Counted from the first letter of the stretch, positions 8,766 to 19,422 are shown. The stretch is DNA of 64,000 bases from Asticcacaulis aquaticus (GCF_028550415.1 NZ_JAQQKX010000010.1:62001-126000), one strand, 5' to 3'. The notes: generated by a model from the letters alone, not told the origin. Made by a program: numbers and translations.

Positions 8766-9917
8766 TCAGTGTTCCGGCACTAGCCTCAGGCCCGCGCGCG
8801 CCGGCCGGACATGCGGGCCGTTGGGGACCGTCCATTGTCCCGACAGGCGGTTGGCGGCGATGGCGGCTTCGTCCACCGCGATCCCCAGTCCGGGGGCATC
8901 GCCCAGAACGATCCCGCCGTCGATGATCTGCTGATCGACGCTCAGGCCCAGCGGCGCATGGAAATCCTGTAGCTCGATGCTCAGGCAGTTCGGCACGGTG
9001 GCGGCGGCATGGGCGACGGGATTGGTGTCGTAGGCGACCGGCGATACCGGCAGATTATGGGCATGGGCCGCGGTGGCGACACGCAGGAAATGGGTAATGC
9101 CCCACACGCTGCCGGTCTGGACAACATCGACGGCACCGCTGCCCAGCAGGGGCGTGAACTGTTCCAGCCCGCTCAGGTTTTCGCCGGTGGCAACTGCGGT
9201 TTTCACGGCGCGCGCCACCATGGCATGGCCTTCGACGTCCCAGCGGCGCAGGGGCTCCTCGATCCAGGTCAGGTCGATATGGCGCTCGATTTCATGCAGG
9301 TGACGGATGGCCTGCTTGCGGCTCCAGGCTTCGTTGACGTCAAGCATCAGGGCCGGTCGGACGCTGTTGCGGGCCATGACGTCGTGCACCATCAGCAGGC
9401 GCCGGATATCGCGGTCGAGGTCGCGCCCGCCCTTGACCTTGGCCGACGCAAAGCCCCGGTCGGCCCATTGCTCGTAAAGGGTGATGAGGGCGGCATCGTC
9501 GAGGCCGTAGCACAGACCCGACGCATAGCCCGGCACGAATCGGTCGCGCCCGCCCAGCAGCCGCCACAGGGGCTCGTTGGCCATTTTCGCCTTGAGGTCC
9601 CACAGGGCCATGTCGAGGGCGGCGATGGTCCCGAAGGTAGCCCCGGCATGACCGCTTTTGAACACCTGCGCCAGCATCCGGTCGTACAGGGCCGCCACGG
9701 CGCGCGGGTCTTCGTGTTCGATGCAGGGAAACAGGCGGGTGATTTCGGCGTGCGGCCCCAATCCGACGCCTTCCAGCCCGCTATCCGTTTCGAGAATCAG
9801 CAGCGGAACCTCGGTAATGCCCGACTCCACGACGCCGTTGACGTCGCCCACGGCGCGGTTCCAGAGGTGAACGGTGGACAGGCTGCGGTAGCCAGAAATC
9901 TTCATAAGAGTCGCCAT
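8766..9917 (-). CDS. Enolase superfamily dehydratase (mandelate racemase/muconate lactonizing group), likely an acid-sugar dehydratase
   Basis: The 383-residue protein starts at MATLMKISGYRS (9917; MKISGYRS at 9905 is an alternative). An in-frame ATG at 10025 would add 36 residues lacking similarity to the family. It has the N-terminal capping domain and a barrel with the KxK motif (AKVKGG), then metal ligands Asp (MLDVNEAW), Glu (WIEEPLRRW) and Glu (ATGENLSG) at successive strand ends. Family members remove water from aldonic or aldaric acids such as galactonate, rhamnonate or galactarate, giving 2-keto-3-deoxy acids. In a pectin locus a galacturonate- or rhamnose-derived acid is a reasonable guess. 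It is divergent from the FadR-type regulator gene, and a palindromic box at 9921-9935 lies just before its start, suggesting direct control by that regulator. Confidence 0.82.
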   Translation of the reverse strand: MATLMKISGYRSLSTVHLWNRAVGDVNGVVESGITEVPLLILETDSGLEGVGLGPHAEITRLFPCIEHEDPRAVAALYDRMLAQVFKSGHAGATFGTIAALDMALWDLKAKMANEPLWRLLGGRDRFVPGYASGLCYGLDDAALITLYEQWADRGFASAKVKGGRDLDRDIRRLLMVHDVMARNSVRPALMLDVNEAWSRKQAIRHLHEIERHIDLTWIEEPLRRWDVEGHAMVARAVKTAVATGENLSGLEQFTPLLGSGAVDVVQTGSVWGITHFLRVATAAHAHNLPVSPVAYDTNPVAHAAATVPNCLSIELQDFHAPLGLSVDQQIIDGGIVLGDAPGLGIAVDEAAIAANRLSGQWTVPNGPHVRPARAGLRLVPEH

Positions 9918-9920
9918 CAA

Positions 9921-9946
9921 TATAATATGTATGATAACATAACATT
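9921..9946. promoter_or_regulatory. Candidate FadR-type operator in front of the dehydratase gene
   Basis: TATAATATGTATGAT (9921-9935) is an imperfect palindrome. It differs at only two of fifteen positions from 46785-46799 (before the second GH28) and at three from 12472-12486 (before the first GH28). An adjacent ACATAACATT (9937-9946) adds another half-site-like element. It lies a few bases upstream of the dehydratase start and in the divergent region shared with the GntR/FadR gene. Confidence 0.5.
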
Positions 9947-10114
9947 GCGATGCGCGACTGGCAACGGGCGGGCGCATGAAAAGACGCCTGCCGTTTTTTA
10001 ATGGCGATAAAGGTTTGTATGACATAATCTAACGCGGTGGCATGTGCTATTAGCTGTGCTAAGTTATGTGCCATCCCGCGCGAATCGCCCTGACCGGCCC
10101 TGAGGAACAGATTT

Positions 10115-10846
10115 TTGACCGTTAACGATTTTTCTGCCCGTCAGACCCGCCGCCGTCCGCGCCTTGCGGTGGCGGTAGTCGAAGATCTGGTGACCGCCAT
10201 TGTGACGGAGGTCTATCCCGCCGGGTCGGCCCTGCCGCCGGAAAACGTCCTCTGCGACATGTTCGAGGTCAGCCGCACCGTGGTGCGTGAAGCGACGACG
10301 GCCCTTACCGAAAAGGGGCTGGTCGTTTCGCAGCAGGGCCGGGGGACGATCGTGCAGGGCGAGACCTACTGGAACCGGCTCGATCCGATGGTGCTGGGCG
10401 CTCTGTTCCAACGCGAGGACGGCCTCAGCTATCTCGATAACCTGGTTGAAATACGGGTCGCACTCGAAGCCTCGATGGCCGCCAAGGTGGCGCGCAAGGC
10501 GACTGACGCCGAACTGGCCGAGCTTCGGGCGCAGATGGATAAGCTGGCCGGGATGGTCGCCGATCCCGCCGCCTATATCGTCGAGGACGTCGTGCTGCAC
10601 CACATGATCATGCGCATTTCCGGTGACCGGCTGAGCGAGGCGATCATCGACGGGATTCAGGGCCGGGCGCTCAGCAACTTCGCCTATGCCGGCAAACTGA
10701 GCGTCGAACATATCCGCGACACGCACGACGCACACCAGAAGGTCTATGACGCCATTCTGGCGCGCGACCCTGATGGGGCGGCCCGCGCCATGCGTGACCA
10801 TATCGAATCGTCGTGGCGCAAGCGCCGCCCCAAGGTCATCAGCTGA
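10115..10846 (+). CDS. GntR family, FadR subfamily transcriptional regulator
   Basis: A 243-residue regulator starting at TTG (10115), chosen because GAGGAA (10102-10107) sits seven bases upstream. Residues 15-85 form the winged helix with the GntR signature region LPPENVLCDMFEVSRTVVRE. Residues 100-235 are the all-helical FCD ligand domain with the expected Asp/His metal-binding positions (EDVVLHHMI, DTHDAH, MRDHIESS). FadR-subfamily proteins such as UxuR, ExuR and LldR respond to organic or sugar acids. The divergent dehydratase gene suggests a pectin-derived acid as inducer. Related A+T-rich palindromes precede the dehydratase and both GH28 genes, consistent with a small regulon. The 3' end overlaps the convergent GH28 gene by 8 bases. 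Confidence 0.9.
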   Translation: MTVNDFSARQTRRRPRLAVAVVEDLVTAIVTEVYPAGSALPPENVLCDMFEVSRTVVREATTALTEKGLVVSQQGRGTIVQGETYWNRLDPMVLGALFQREDGLSYLDNLVEIRVALEASMAAKVARKATDAELAELRAQMDKLAGMVADPAAYIVEDVVLHHMIMRISGDRLSEAIIDGIQGRALSNFAYAGKLSVEHIRDTHDAHQKVYDAILARDPDGAARAMRDHIESSWRKRRPKVIS

Positions 10847-12440
10847 TCCTTGTCACGCCTTCTACGCTGATGTCGCGGCAATCGCGCAGGACCACGGCCT
10901 CTTTCGGGTCACGCACCGACCGCAGACCCTCGACCACGCCGCCGGTCACCCGGTCGAAGACGATGGCCGGACGCGCATCAGGGGTCTCTGTGTCGAAGGT
11001 CGAGTCGCGCACCGTCACATTGCGGGCAAAGCGCGCGAACAGCCCATAGGCCGGCAGGGGGGCCATATGGTTGACCTCAAGGCTGGCGACGCGTTTTTCC
11101 GCCGGATTGAGCGCGGCCTCTTCGGTCGTGCCGCCGCCGCGGGCGGTGATGTGGAGGTGGCTGAAGCTGACATCCTCTATGATCCCGTCGGGGATGCCTT
11201 CGACGCCGCAGGCGAATTTCGACTGTACGCCTGTCACGGTGATGTCCGAGAAGCGGATGCGACGGATGGCGCCGATGCCGGTGCCTTCGGGGGCGCGCAA
11301 ACGCGCCGCGTGCCGCACGAACAGCGGATGGTTGACGGGGTTGCGCAGGGTTATGTTTGAGATGGTGACGTCTTCCATCAGGCCGCCGTCAACCACCCCG
11401 ATCAGGATGCCGCGCGAATGGTCGCACAGGCAGTCGGTGATCTGGATATTGCGGAAGCCGCCGTTCGACTCGGTGCCGATCTTGATACGCCCCAGCGCGC
11501 CGGGATTATTGTAGGGCTGGCCTTCCGGCAGTTTCGGCAGCGTGCCCTCGAACACCATGCCCATGCCGAAAGCCGAGGTCGTGCAGCCGGAGATCAGGAT
11601 ATTTTCGCAGAAAATCTTGCGGCCCTGCGAATAGCTGGATTTCAGCACGATGGCGTCGTCGCGCGGCGAATTGACCTTGCAATTGACGACCTTCACATTG
11701 CGGCACCCGTCGATATCGATGCCGTCGCGATTGGTGTCGATCAGCAGATTATCGATCGTGACATTGTCGCAGTTATTGGCAAAGACGCTGAAATGCCCGC
11801 CCTGCAGGACCATGAAATCGCGCAGGACGACATTGCGGCAATTCTTGAGGCTGACCGTACGGTGGGCCAAGCCGTCCATCGCGACCTCCGCCGGATTCTG
11901 CCGCCGCGCATCGCGTAACGACAGGCCGAGTTCGGTGGCTGATTTCCAGTCCTTGACGCCTTTCCAGCGGGCGTTCGGGCCTTCGCGGACCAGACCCTTG
12001 CCGTAGAACAGCCCTTGCCCGACGATGGCGATATCGACCGCGCCATCGGCATAGATCAGAGCCGGATGGGCATGGGTAATGCCATAGTCCTGAAACTGTT
12101 CGAGCAGTTCCTGTTCGGCCAGATCGTACTTGCGCCCGTGGACGGCGGTGTCGGCGGCTTCGATAACGCAACCCGGCGACAAAAGGAGGGTCACACGGTC
12201 CTTGAGACGCAGGGAAAAGCACAGATAGCGGCCCGCGGGGACAACGACCGTACCGCCACCTGCCTTATACGCGGCCAGAATGGCTTTGTTGATGGCGTCG
12301 CTGTCGATTGCCTTGCCGTCGCCGCGCGCCCCGAAGGTTTTGACATCGAAAAACGCCGACGTGGCGGCCCGAACCAGCGACGGCGCGACCGCCAGAGTGG
12401 TCACGAGGCTCAGGGCGAGCTGGCGGCGGTCGAGCGTCAT
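10839..12440 (-). CDS. Glycoside hydrolase family 28 protein (polygalacturonase-like), secreted
   Basis: A 533-residue protein with an N-terminal signal (MTLDRRQLALSLVTT, cleaved near VRA) and a right-handed beta-helix. The family motifs are recognisable: NRDGIDI (Asn237-Asp239), SPRDDAIV (Asp261-Asp262) and GRIKIG (318-320). The GHG histidine motif between DD and RIK appears as FGMGMVFEG (about 291-299), with Met where His is expected. GH28 enzymes hydrolyse alpha-1,4-galacturonan or RG-I backbones by inversion; the changed loop suggests a different substrate or altered activity. The perfect palindrome CATAATATATATTATG lies 32-47 bases upstream. It follows the DUF5060 gene by 73 bases on the same strand and could be the tail of the importer operon or have its own promoter. 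Confidence 0.85.
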   Translation of the reverse strand: MTLDRRQLALSLVTTLAVAPSLVRAATSAFFDVKTFGARGDGKAIDSDAINKAILAAYKAGGGTVVVPAGRYLCFSLRLKDRVTLLLSPGCVIEAADTAVHGRKYDLAEQELLEQFQDYGITHAHPALIYADGAVDIAIVGQGLFYGKGLVREGPNARWKGVKDWKSATELGLSLRDARRQNPAEVAMDGLAHRTVSLKNCRNVVLRDFMVLQGGHFSVFANNCDNVTIDNLLIDTNRDGIDIDGCRNVKVVNCKVNSPRDDAIVLKSSYSQGRKIFCENILISGCTTSAFGMGMVFEGTLPKLPEGQPYNNPGALGRIKIGTESNGGFRNIQITDCLCDHSRGILIGVVDGGLMEDVTISNITLRNPVNHPLFVRHAARLRAPEGTGIGAIRRIRFSDITVTGVQSKFACGVEGIPDGIIEDVSFSHLHITARGGGTTEEAALNPAEKRVASLEVNHMAPLPAYGLFARFARNVTVRDSTFDTETPDARPAIVFDRVTGGVVEGLRSVRDPKEAVVLRDCRDISVEGVTRIS

Positions 12441-12471
12441 GAGGATTCCCCGTTTATAATCTTTCCGTCTT

Positions 12472-12487
12472 CATAATATATATTATG
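12472..12487. promoter_or_regulatory. Perfect 16-bp A+T palindrome upstream of the first GH28
   Basis: CATAATATATATTATG reads identically on both strands. It matches the boxes at 9921-9935 and 46785-46799 at 12 of 15 positions. Its place 32 bases before the GH28 start suits an operator for the FadR-type regulator encoded next door. Confidence 0.55.
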
Positions 12488-12513
12488 TTTTTGGATCAAT
12501 CTTTTTCGCAGGC

Positions 12514-14103
12514 CTAAACCCGCGTAATGCGCACGGCCATCCACTTGTTACCGGACAGCTTAATCGTCGGACGGGCCGGGTCGTGGAAATTATAGTTGTC
12601 CTTCTTGGCCATGGTAAAGACGCCCTCGACCGGGGTGACGGTCATGTTCCAGGTATCGAGCACGTCGACCCTGAACTGTTCACCGCCTTTCAGCCCGTTG
12701 CGCGGCAGGTCGACGGCCCATTCTGCGGGGGCCTGATCGCCGAAATAGCGCAGATAATAGCGGCCTTCCTTGCCGCCGACGTGGCGCTCCCACCACTTGT
12801 CGATCGGGTCGATGCCGGGAGCCGGGCCGTCCTCCATGACCTTTTTAAGGAAGGCGAGGCGCGGCGTTGCGGTGCCGAGCATCGTCCCGCCTTTACCCAG
12901 CCACGAGCCGTCGGCACCCGACTTGTCCGGTGTATAGGTCTCCGAATGGCCGACATAGGTCCCGGCGATATGGCCGTGCCAGAAGCGCATGACCATTTCC
13001 TGACCGCTCAGATTGCCCCAGCGCAGCGCGATGTCGCCTTCGTAGCAGACCTCATCGAAAATGACCGGTTTCTTCCACACGCTGCGATAGGTTTCCGCCG
13101 TGCGGTCATCGAGCACCGCCGTCCCGTTCTGCACCGAGGCATGGGTAATCCACGGCTTGTTGTTGTCGTACAGCACCTTGATATTGTGGATCGAGCGCAG
13201 GCGGTGGTGCGGATCTTCGGACTGCAGCAGTTCCAGAATGTGGTCCCAGTCGGCCATCGACTTGGTCTTGATGTCGTCGTATTCGTTCGCCGCCGACCAC
13301 CAGACATTACGGAACGCCGACAGGCGCGCGATCAGGTAGCGCAGATAGCGTTCGTCGTGGACGCGGTTCTGATCCGAGAAGCCGCGCTTTTCGTCATAGG
13401 GATGGAAGATGATGATGTCGGCCTCGACCCCGATATCGAGCAGGCTTTTGACGCGCGATTCGAAGCGACGGAAATAGGCGGGGTTGAAGCGCGTACCGTC
13501 CCAGTCGCGGTCGCCTGTACCCGTTTGCACGAACGGATGGATCGGCTCGGCAGCGACGTTGGGGAAGACGCACATGCGCAGCTTGTTATAGGGCGAACCG
13601 GTCAGGGTTTTGATCGTCTGCGCGCAGCGTTCGTCCGATTGCTGGGCCCAGGCGTAGCAGGTGGTGCCGATCTGACGGAAGGGCGTGCCGTCGGCATAGG
13701 CGAAGTGATAGCCGTCGAGCGTCACCTTTACGGGCCCGTGATTGGTGTTCGACGGGGCGCTGGCTTCGGCCTGACCGGTCTGGCCGTCCAGCGCCGTGAC
13801 GTTGCTTTTGGTCACCCAGCGCCAGGTGCCGGTCTTCGGCGGGCTGAACCGGATGCGGTAATCCCCGTCGCCGTCGTAGAAGCCCGGCACGCGCACGACC
13901 TCGGCACCGTCGGTGAAGTCGGCGCTCAGATCGACGTCGAGGAACGGGTTGCCGGTGTCAGGGCCTTTCAGGCTGATCTCGTACAGACCCCAGCGTTCCA
14001 GCGCAGGTGCGGCGGGTGTCGTCGTCTTTTTGGGCGCGGCAAAGGCGGCGGTCGCATAGAGCCCAACCGGCAGGGTGAAGGCGGCGCGTCGGGTAAAGGA
14101 CAT
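12514..14103 (-). CDS. DUF5060/DUF4038-type (beta/alpha)8 glycosidase, candidate apiosidase (copy 1)
   Basis: A 529-residue exported protein (signal MSFTRRAAFTLPVGLYATAA, twin-arginine-like, cleaved near AFA). Residues 36-110 form the DUF5060 beta-sandwich (RWGLYEISLKGPDTG, VPGFYDGDGDYRIRF). Residues 130-430 are a TIM barrel with clan GH-A style carboxylates: Glu of WWSAANEYDD (putative acid/base) and Glu of IFDEVCYEG (putative nucleophile). A C-terminal DUF5605-like beta domain follows (DVLDTWNMTVTPVEG). Proteins with DUF4038 barrels include GH140, whose founding member removes apiose from RG-II. Here the gene lies 62 bases downstream of the sugar-binding protein of the putative apiose importer, which makes apiose-releasing activity an attractive but unproven guess. 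Two paralogues occur at 42569 and 56680. Confidence 0.75.
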   Translation of the reverse strand: MSFTRRAAFTLPVGLYATAAFAAPKKTTTPAAPALERWGLYEISLKGPDTGNPFLDVDLSADFTDGAEVVRVPGFYDGDGDYRIRFSPPKTGTWRWVTKSNVTALDGQTGQAEASAPSNTNHGPVKVTLDGYHFAYADGTPFRQIGTTCYAWAQQSDERCAQTIKTLTGSPYNKLRMCVFPNVAAEPIHPFVQTGTGDRDWDGTRFNPAYFRRFESRVKSLLDIGVEADIIIFHPYDEKRGFSDQNRVHDERYLRYLIARLSAFRNVWWSAANEYDDIKTKSMADWDHILELLQSEDPHHRLRSIHNIKVLYDNNKPWITHASVQNGTAVLDDRTAETYRSVWKKPVIFDEVCYEGDIALRWGNLSGQEMVMRFWHGHIAGTYVGHSETYTPDKSGADGSWLGKGGTMLGTATPRLAFLKKVMEDGPAPGIDPIDKWWERHVGGKEGRYYLRYFGDQAPAEWAVDLPRNGLKGGEQFRVDVLDTWNMTVTPVEGVFTMAKKDNYNFHDPARPTIKLSGNKWMAVRITRV

Positions 14104-14113
14104 GGTCGTCTCC

Positions 14114-14128
14114 TCATATATGTTATGT
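14114..14128. promoter_or_regulatory. A+T-rich box before the DUF5060 gene
   Basis: TCATATATGTTATGT contains the palindrome CATATATG (14115-14122) and lies directly upstream of the GAGGAGAC ribosome-binding site. It is a weaker relative of the boxes at 12472 and 9921. It may only be A+T-rich leader sequence. Confidence 0.3.
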
Positions 14129-14165
14129 TTTTTTCAGGCGCGGTGAGGCGCAGGGAAGGCGGGGA

Positions 14166-15930
<1,765 letters not shown>

Positions 15931-15934
<4 letters not shown>

Positions 15935-16977
15935 GAACGGGCCCCGGTAATGAATCGTTTCTGAATCTGATCCAGTACCACAGCGGCGACGATCACGCTG
16001 CCCTTAATAACCATCTGCCAGAACTCGGACACGCCCATCATGATCATGCCGTCGGACAGGACGCCGATGACGCAGGCGCCGATCAGCGTGCCGAGGATCG
16101 TGCCGCGTCCGCCTGACAGCGAGGCTCCGCCCAGAACGACGGCGGCGATGGCCGACAGTTCCAAAGTCTCGCCGGTCGCCGGGTGGGCCGAAACCAGTTG
16201 CGACGAGATGATCAGCCCGACCAAGGCCGCGCACAGGCCGGAGATGATATAGACGAGCGTCTTGACCTTATTCACGCGCACCCCGGCCAGAGTCGCGGCG
16301 CGCTCAGAGCCCCCGATGGCATAGACATATCGCCCGAACGCCGTGCGTCCGGCGACGCCCATGGCGACGGCGGCGATGACGATCATCAGCCAGATCGGCA
16401 CGGGGACGCCCAATAACTGACCGGCACCAAGGAACGGAAAGCCGGTATTGCCGTGCGCCGCAGTGCCGACCAGATTGGGGAAGGTCGTGCCGTTCGACGA
16501 CAAAAGCGCCGAGCCGCGCGCCACATAGAGCATCCCCAGCGTGGCGATGAAGGGTGCCACGCCGAAGCGCGTGATCAGCGCCCCGTTGATCAGGCCGACC
16601 AGCGCGCCGACGGCCAGGGTGATGGCGATGACCAGCGGGATCGACGGATAGATGACGATGCCCAAGGGCTCCAGCACGATGCCGTTGAGGATCAGCATCC
16701 CTGCCACCATCCCGGCCAGACCAGCGGTGGAGCCTACCGACAGGTCGATGCCGCCGGTCAGGATGACAAAGCTCATCCCTATGCCCAGAATCGCGATGAT
16801 CGCGATGTGCTGAAGCATGATGGTGAAGCTGGCCACCGACAGGAAGTTCGGCGCGGCGAACGAAAAGAAGGCCAGCACGGCGATCAGCGCGATATAGGTG
16901 CGCAGTTGCAGGATCAGGCTGAGGACGCCGCCCTTGGTGTCGGATGGCGCGGGGGTGGTTTGGGTCGTGGCGCTCAT
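15931..16977 (-). CDS. ABC sugar importer permease (RbsC-like)
   Basis: A 348-residue inner-membrane protein of the BPD_transp_2 family with eight to ten hydrophobic segments. Family landmarks are the GIGMSFVILTGGIDLSVGS stretch and LGGASLSGGRGTILGTLIGA. It forms the channel of the ribose-class importer together with the ATPase upstream and the binding protein downstream. Its ATG overlaps the stop of the ATPase gene by one base (TGATG), and its own stop overlaps the DeoR start by four bases, indicating translational coupling through the operon. Confidence 0.92.
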
Positions 16978-18485
16978 CAGGCGGGGCTCATTTCAGATTC
17001 GGGAACGCCATTGGCGGCGGCGATCAGGGCGGCCTCCGTGGCTTCGGACGGCGACAAATCGGCAGTGATACGGCCGCGCGCCATGACCAGCACGCGATCG
17101 GCGCCGGTCTGGGCTTCGGCCATGTCGGAGGTGGTGAAGACGACGCTCATCCCGCCTTCGGCCAGGGTGCGCATCCGGGCGAAAATGTCGTGACGGGCAC
17201 CGATATCGACGCCGCGACCGGGTTCGTCGATCAGCAGGACGCGCGGTCCCGGCATCAGGCAGCGCCCGATGACGACCTTTTGCTGGTTGCCGCCGGACAG
17301 GGCCCCGATGGACAGATCCGGCGACGCCGTCTTGACGCCCATCAGGCCGATCATGGCGGCGATGGCGCGTCCAGCGGCGGTTTCGGAAATCAGGCCCAGA
17401 CGGCTGAACTTCACCAGGCTGGACAGGCCGAGATTGCCACCGACGCTGAGATTGGGAAACAGGCCCTCGGCCTTGCGGTCTTCGGGGACCAGACACAGGC
17501 CGCGCTCAACCCGTGCTGACACGTTCAGGCCCGCCAGATCCTTGCCATCGAGGCGGACCGTGCCGCGCGCCGGACAAGCACCGACCAGCGATTCCAGAAG
17601 CTCGCTGCGCCCCGCACCGAGCAGGCCGTAGATGCCGACGATTTCCCCGGCCTTGATGTCGAGATCGACGTGATCGAGGCTGTAGCCCCCATCGGGCCGC
17701 GTCAGCCTCAGGTCACGCACGCTCAGCACCGTCGCGGCGGTGGTGTCGCGCGAGGTCGCGACGGCGGCCTGACCGTCGTGGCCCAGCATATGGCGGACGA
17801 TCCACGGCATAGAGACCTCGGCGACGGGGGCCGTGGCTTGCCAGCTACCGTCGCGCAGGATGGTGATGTGGTCGCCGATGCGCAGCAGTTCTTCGAGTCG
17901 GTGCGAGATATAGACGATACCCGTCCCGACGGATTTGAGGTCGCGGATGATGCGGAACAGGACCTCGACCTCGGTCGGGCTGAGCGCGCTGGTCGGCTCG
18001 TCGAGAATCAGGACGCGCGCCTTGTCCGATAAGGCGCGGGCGATTTCAACGATCTGCTGCTGACCGATGCGCAGGTCGCCGACGAGGGTGTCGGGGTCGA
18101 TATCCTGCTCCAGCCGTTTCATCAGGGCCGCGGTCTCCGCGCGTTCGCTGCGGCGGTCGATCAGGCCTGCGTTTTGGCGGCCGAGGAAGATGTTTTCGCT
18201 GACGCTGAGGTTCGGGCACAGGTTCAGTTCCTGATGCACGATGCTGATGCCGTGGGCGGCGGCGTCCTTGACCGAACCGATGCGAACCGCTTTGCCGTCC
18301 AGCAACAGTCGGCCCGAGGTCGGGGTTTCGACCCCGGCCAGAATCTTCATCAGGGTCGACTTGCCCGCCCCGTTCTCGCCGATCAGGACATTGACCGCCC
18401 CGGCGTGAACGTCGAAATCGACGCCTTTCAGGGCTTCGGTCGCGCCGTAGCGTTTGACGATGGTCTCGGCCCGCAGCAGGGTCAT
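16977..18485 (-). CDS. ABC sugar importer ATP-binding protein, duplicated ATPase (RbsA/XylG-like)
   Basis: A 502-residue cytoplasmic protein with two fused nucleotide-binding domains, the usual length for ribose-class importers. The first half has Walker A GENGAGKST, signature RIGQQQIVEIARAL and Walker B VLILDEPTSAL. The second has a degenerate Walker A (GLLGAGRSE), signature LSGGNQQKVVIGR and Walker B VLLIDEPGRGVD. Degeneracy of the second Walker A is normal for this class. It powers import of a sugar, probably D-apiose given the divergent catabolic genes. The start codon overlaps the DUF2291 stop codon by four bases. Confidence 0.93.
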   Translation of the reverse strand: MTLLRAETIVKRYGATEALKGVDFDVHAGAVNVLIGENGAGKSTLMKILAGVETPTSGRLLLDGKAVRIGSVKDAAAHGISIVHQELNLCPNLSVSENIFLGRQNAGLIDRRSERAETAALMKRLEQDIDPDTLVGDLRIGQQQIVEIARALSDKARVLILDEPTSALSPTEVEVLFRIIRDLKSVGTGIVYISHRLEELLRIGDHITILRDGSWQATAPVAEVSMPWIVRHMLGHDGQAAVATSRDTTAATVLSVRDLRLTRPDGGYSLDHVDLDIKAGEIVGIYGLLGAGRSELLESLVGACPARGTVRLDGKDLAGLNVSARVERGLCLVPEDRKAEGLFPNLSVGGNLGLSSLVKFSRLGLISETAAGRAIAAMIGLMGVKTASPDLSIGALSGGNQQKVVIGRCLMPGPRVLLIDEPGRGVDIGARHDIFARMRTLAEGGMSVVFTTSDMAEAQTGADRVLVMARGRITADLSPSEATEAALIAAANGVPESEMSPA

Positions 18486-19141
18486 GACACGACGTCCAGA
18501 CGTACCGGCGTGACGCGGACGGCTGAGTCGGCGGTGTGCGCAAAGACGCCGGTAAAGCGAACCTTTTGTCCTACGCGCAAGGCCCCGATAGCGGCGGCAT
18601 TGGCGCGCAACGCCTTTTCGTTCAACGACTTCGACACGTCGGCATAGACGAGCTGATTGGTGAAGTCGTTGAACGAGATGAAGGCCAGGCTGTCGCGCAA
18701 GGTAGTGCCCGACACATAGGGACCGGTGCGGATCAGTACATCGGTATTCCCGGCCCGCACCGTGGCCACGCCCGCCGGACCTGAGGCATCGACGGCGGTC
18801 ACCGTCCCTTCGCCTTTGAGGGCATAGGTGAAGGGCGAGCCTTCGCCCGCCTGACGACCGAAGTTTTTCTCAGTCGTCGCCGCGTCGGTTTTGAGCGCAG
18901 CCAGAAGCGTGTCGACCGGCTGGGCGCGACCATCGATGGCGGGCACAACCTTCGCTGCCCACACCTGTTCGGCATAGGCCCTGGCGTCGAAGCTGTCGCT
19001 TTGCTGGGCGCGCGCCATGCGATCCTCTTCGATCGACACGACGGTACAGGCCTGCAGTCCAAACGACAGGCACATCATGACGGCCAGCGCCGACGCATGA
19101 CAATATCCGCACCATCGGCGGGTCTTAGGAGTCTGTCGCAT
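18482..19141 (-). CDS. DUF2291 family lipoprotein, first gene of the ABC importer operon
   Basis: About 219 residues. A signal (KTRRWCGYCHASALAVMMCL) ends in the lipobox LQAC, so the protein is probably a lipoprotein facing the periplasm. The start at 19141 is preferred because it puts the charged n-region close to the hydrophobic stretch; an ATG at 19186 would add 15 residues without signal features. The rest is a small DUF2291 domain (residues about 40-215) with no known catalytic motif. DUF2291 genes are repeatedly seen beside ribose-class importers, but a function has not been established as far as I know. Being first in the operon and overlapping the ATPase gene by four bases implies a role in uptake of the same sugar. 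Confidence 0.82.
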   Translation of the reverse strand: MRQTPKTRRWCGYCHASALAVMMCLSFGLQACTVVSIEEDRMARAQQSDSFDARAYAEQVWAAKVVPAIDGRAQPVDTLLAALKTDAATTEKNFGRQAGEGSPFTYALKGEGTVTAVDASGPAGVATVRAGNTDVLIRTGPYVSGTTLRDSLAFISFNDFTNQLVYADVSKSLNEKALRANAAAIGALRVGQKVRFTGVFAHTADSAVRVTPVRLDVVS

Positions 19142-19182
19142 GTCCTGCCTGTTCTTACGTCCACACCACGTGTCGGGTGAAG

Positions 19183-19193
19183 TCATCTTATGT
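19183..19193. promoter_or_regulatory. A+T-rich box near the DUF2291 start
   Basis: TCATCTTATGT (19183-19193), read in coding direction as ACATAAGATGA, resembles TCATAATATGA before the first GH42 (33433-33443); both continue into ACTT. It may be a shared operator half or part of the promoter of the ABC operon. The similarity is short. Confidence 0.3.
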
Positions 19194-19422
19194 TTTTTGA
19201 CAGGCTACATTTTTTGAAATTCTTGTCAATCACGACAAAAAGGAATAAATCGATAAAAAACGAAAGTGAACCTTATTGTCATCCGTCGCGGCTGGGGGTA
19301 GGGTGAGCGTCAAGAGGTGATCAACACCCCGTAGCGCGCACCCACAGATAAGGTGTCGCGGGAGGAATGGGTTATGCCGCTTCCGGGTTCGCCGGGCCAA
19401 GCGGCTTGTTTAAGGATTGAAT
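19194..19422. promoter_or_regulatory. Divergent promoter region between importer and catabolic operons
   Basis: About 230 bases separate the two operons. It contains the inverted repeat TTGTC-N6-GACAA (19223-19238) and, 20 bases on, AAACGAAAGTGAA (19258-19270), a tandem GAAA/GTGAA pattern like DeoR-family sites. TTGTCA (19223-19228) followed after 17 bases by TAAATC (19246-19251) could be a sigma-70 promoter toward the transketolase genes. These are candidate targets of the DeoR protein encoded in the importer operon. Confidence 0.45.

Noticed and set aside
9918-10025. N-terminal extension of the dehydratase to an ATG at 10025
   Set aside because: The added residues do not resemble the family and would run through the operator-like box shared with the divergent regulator gene.
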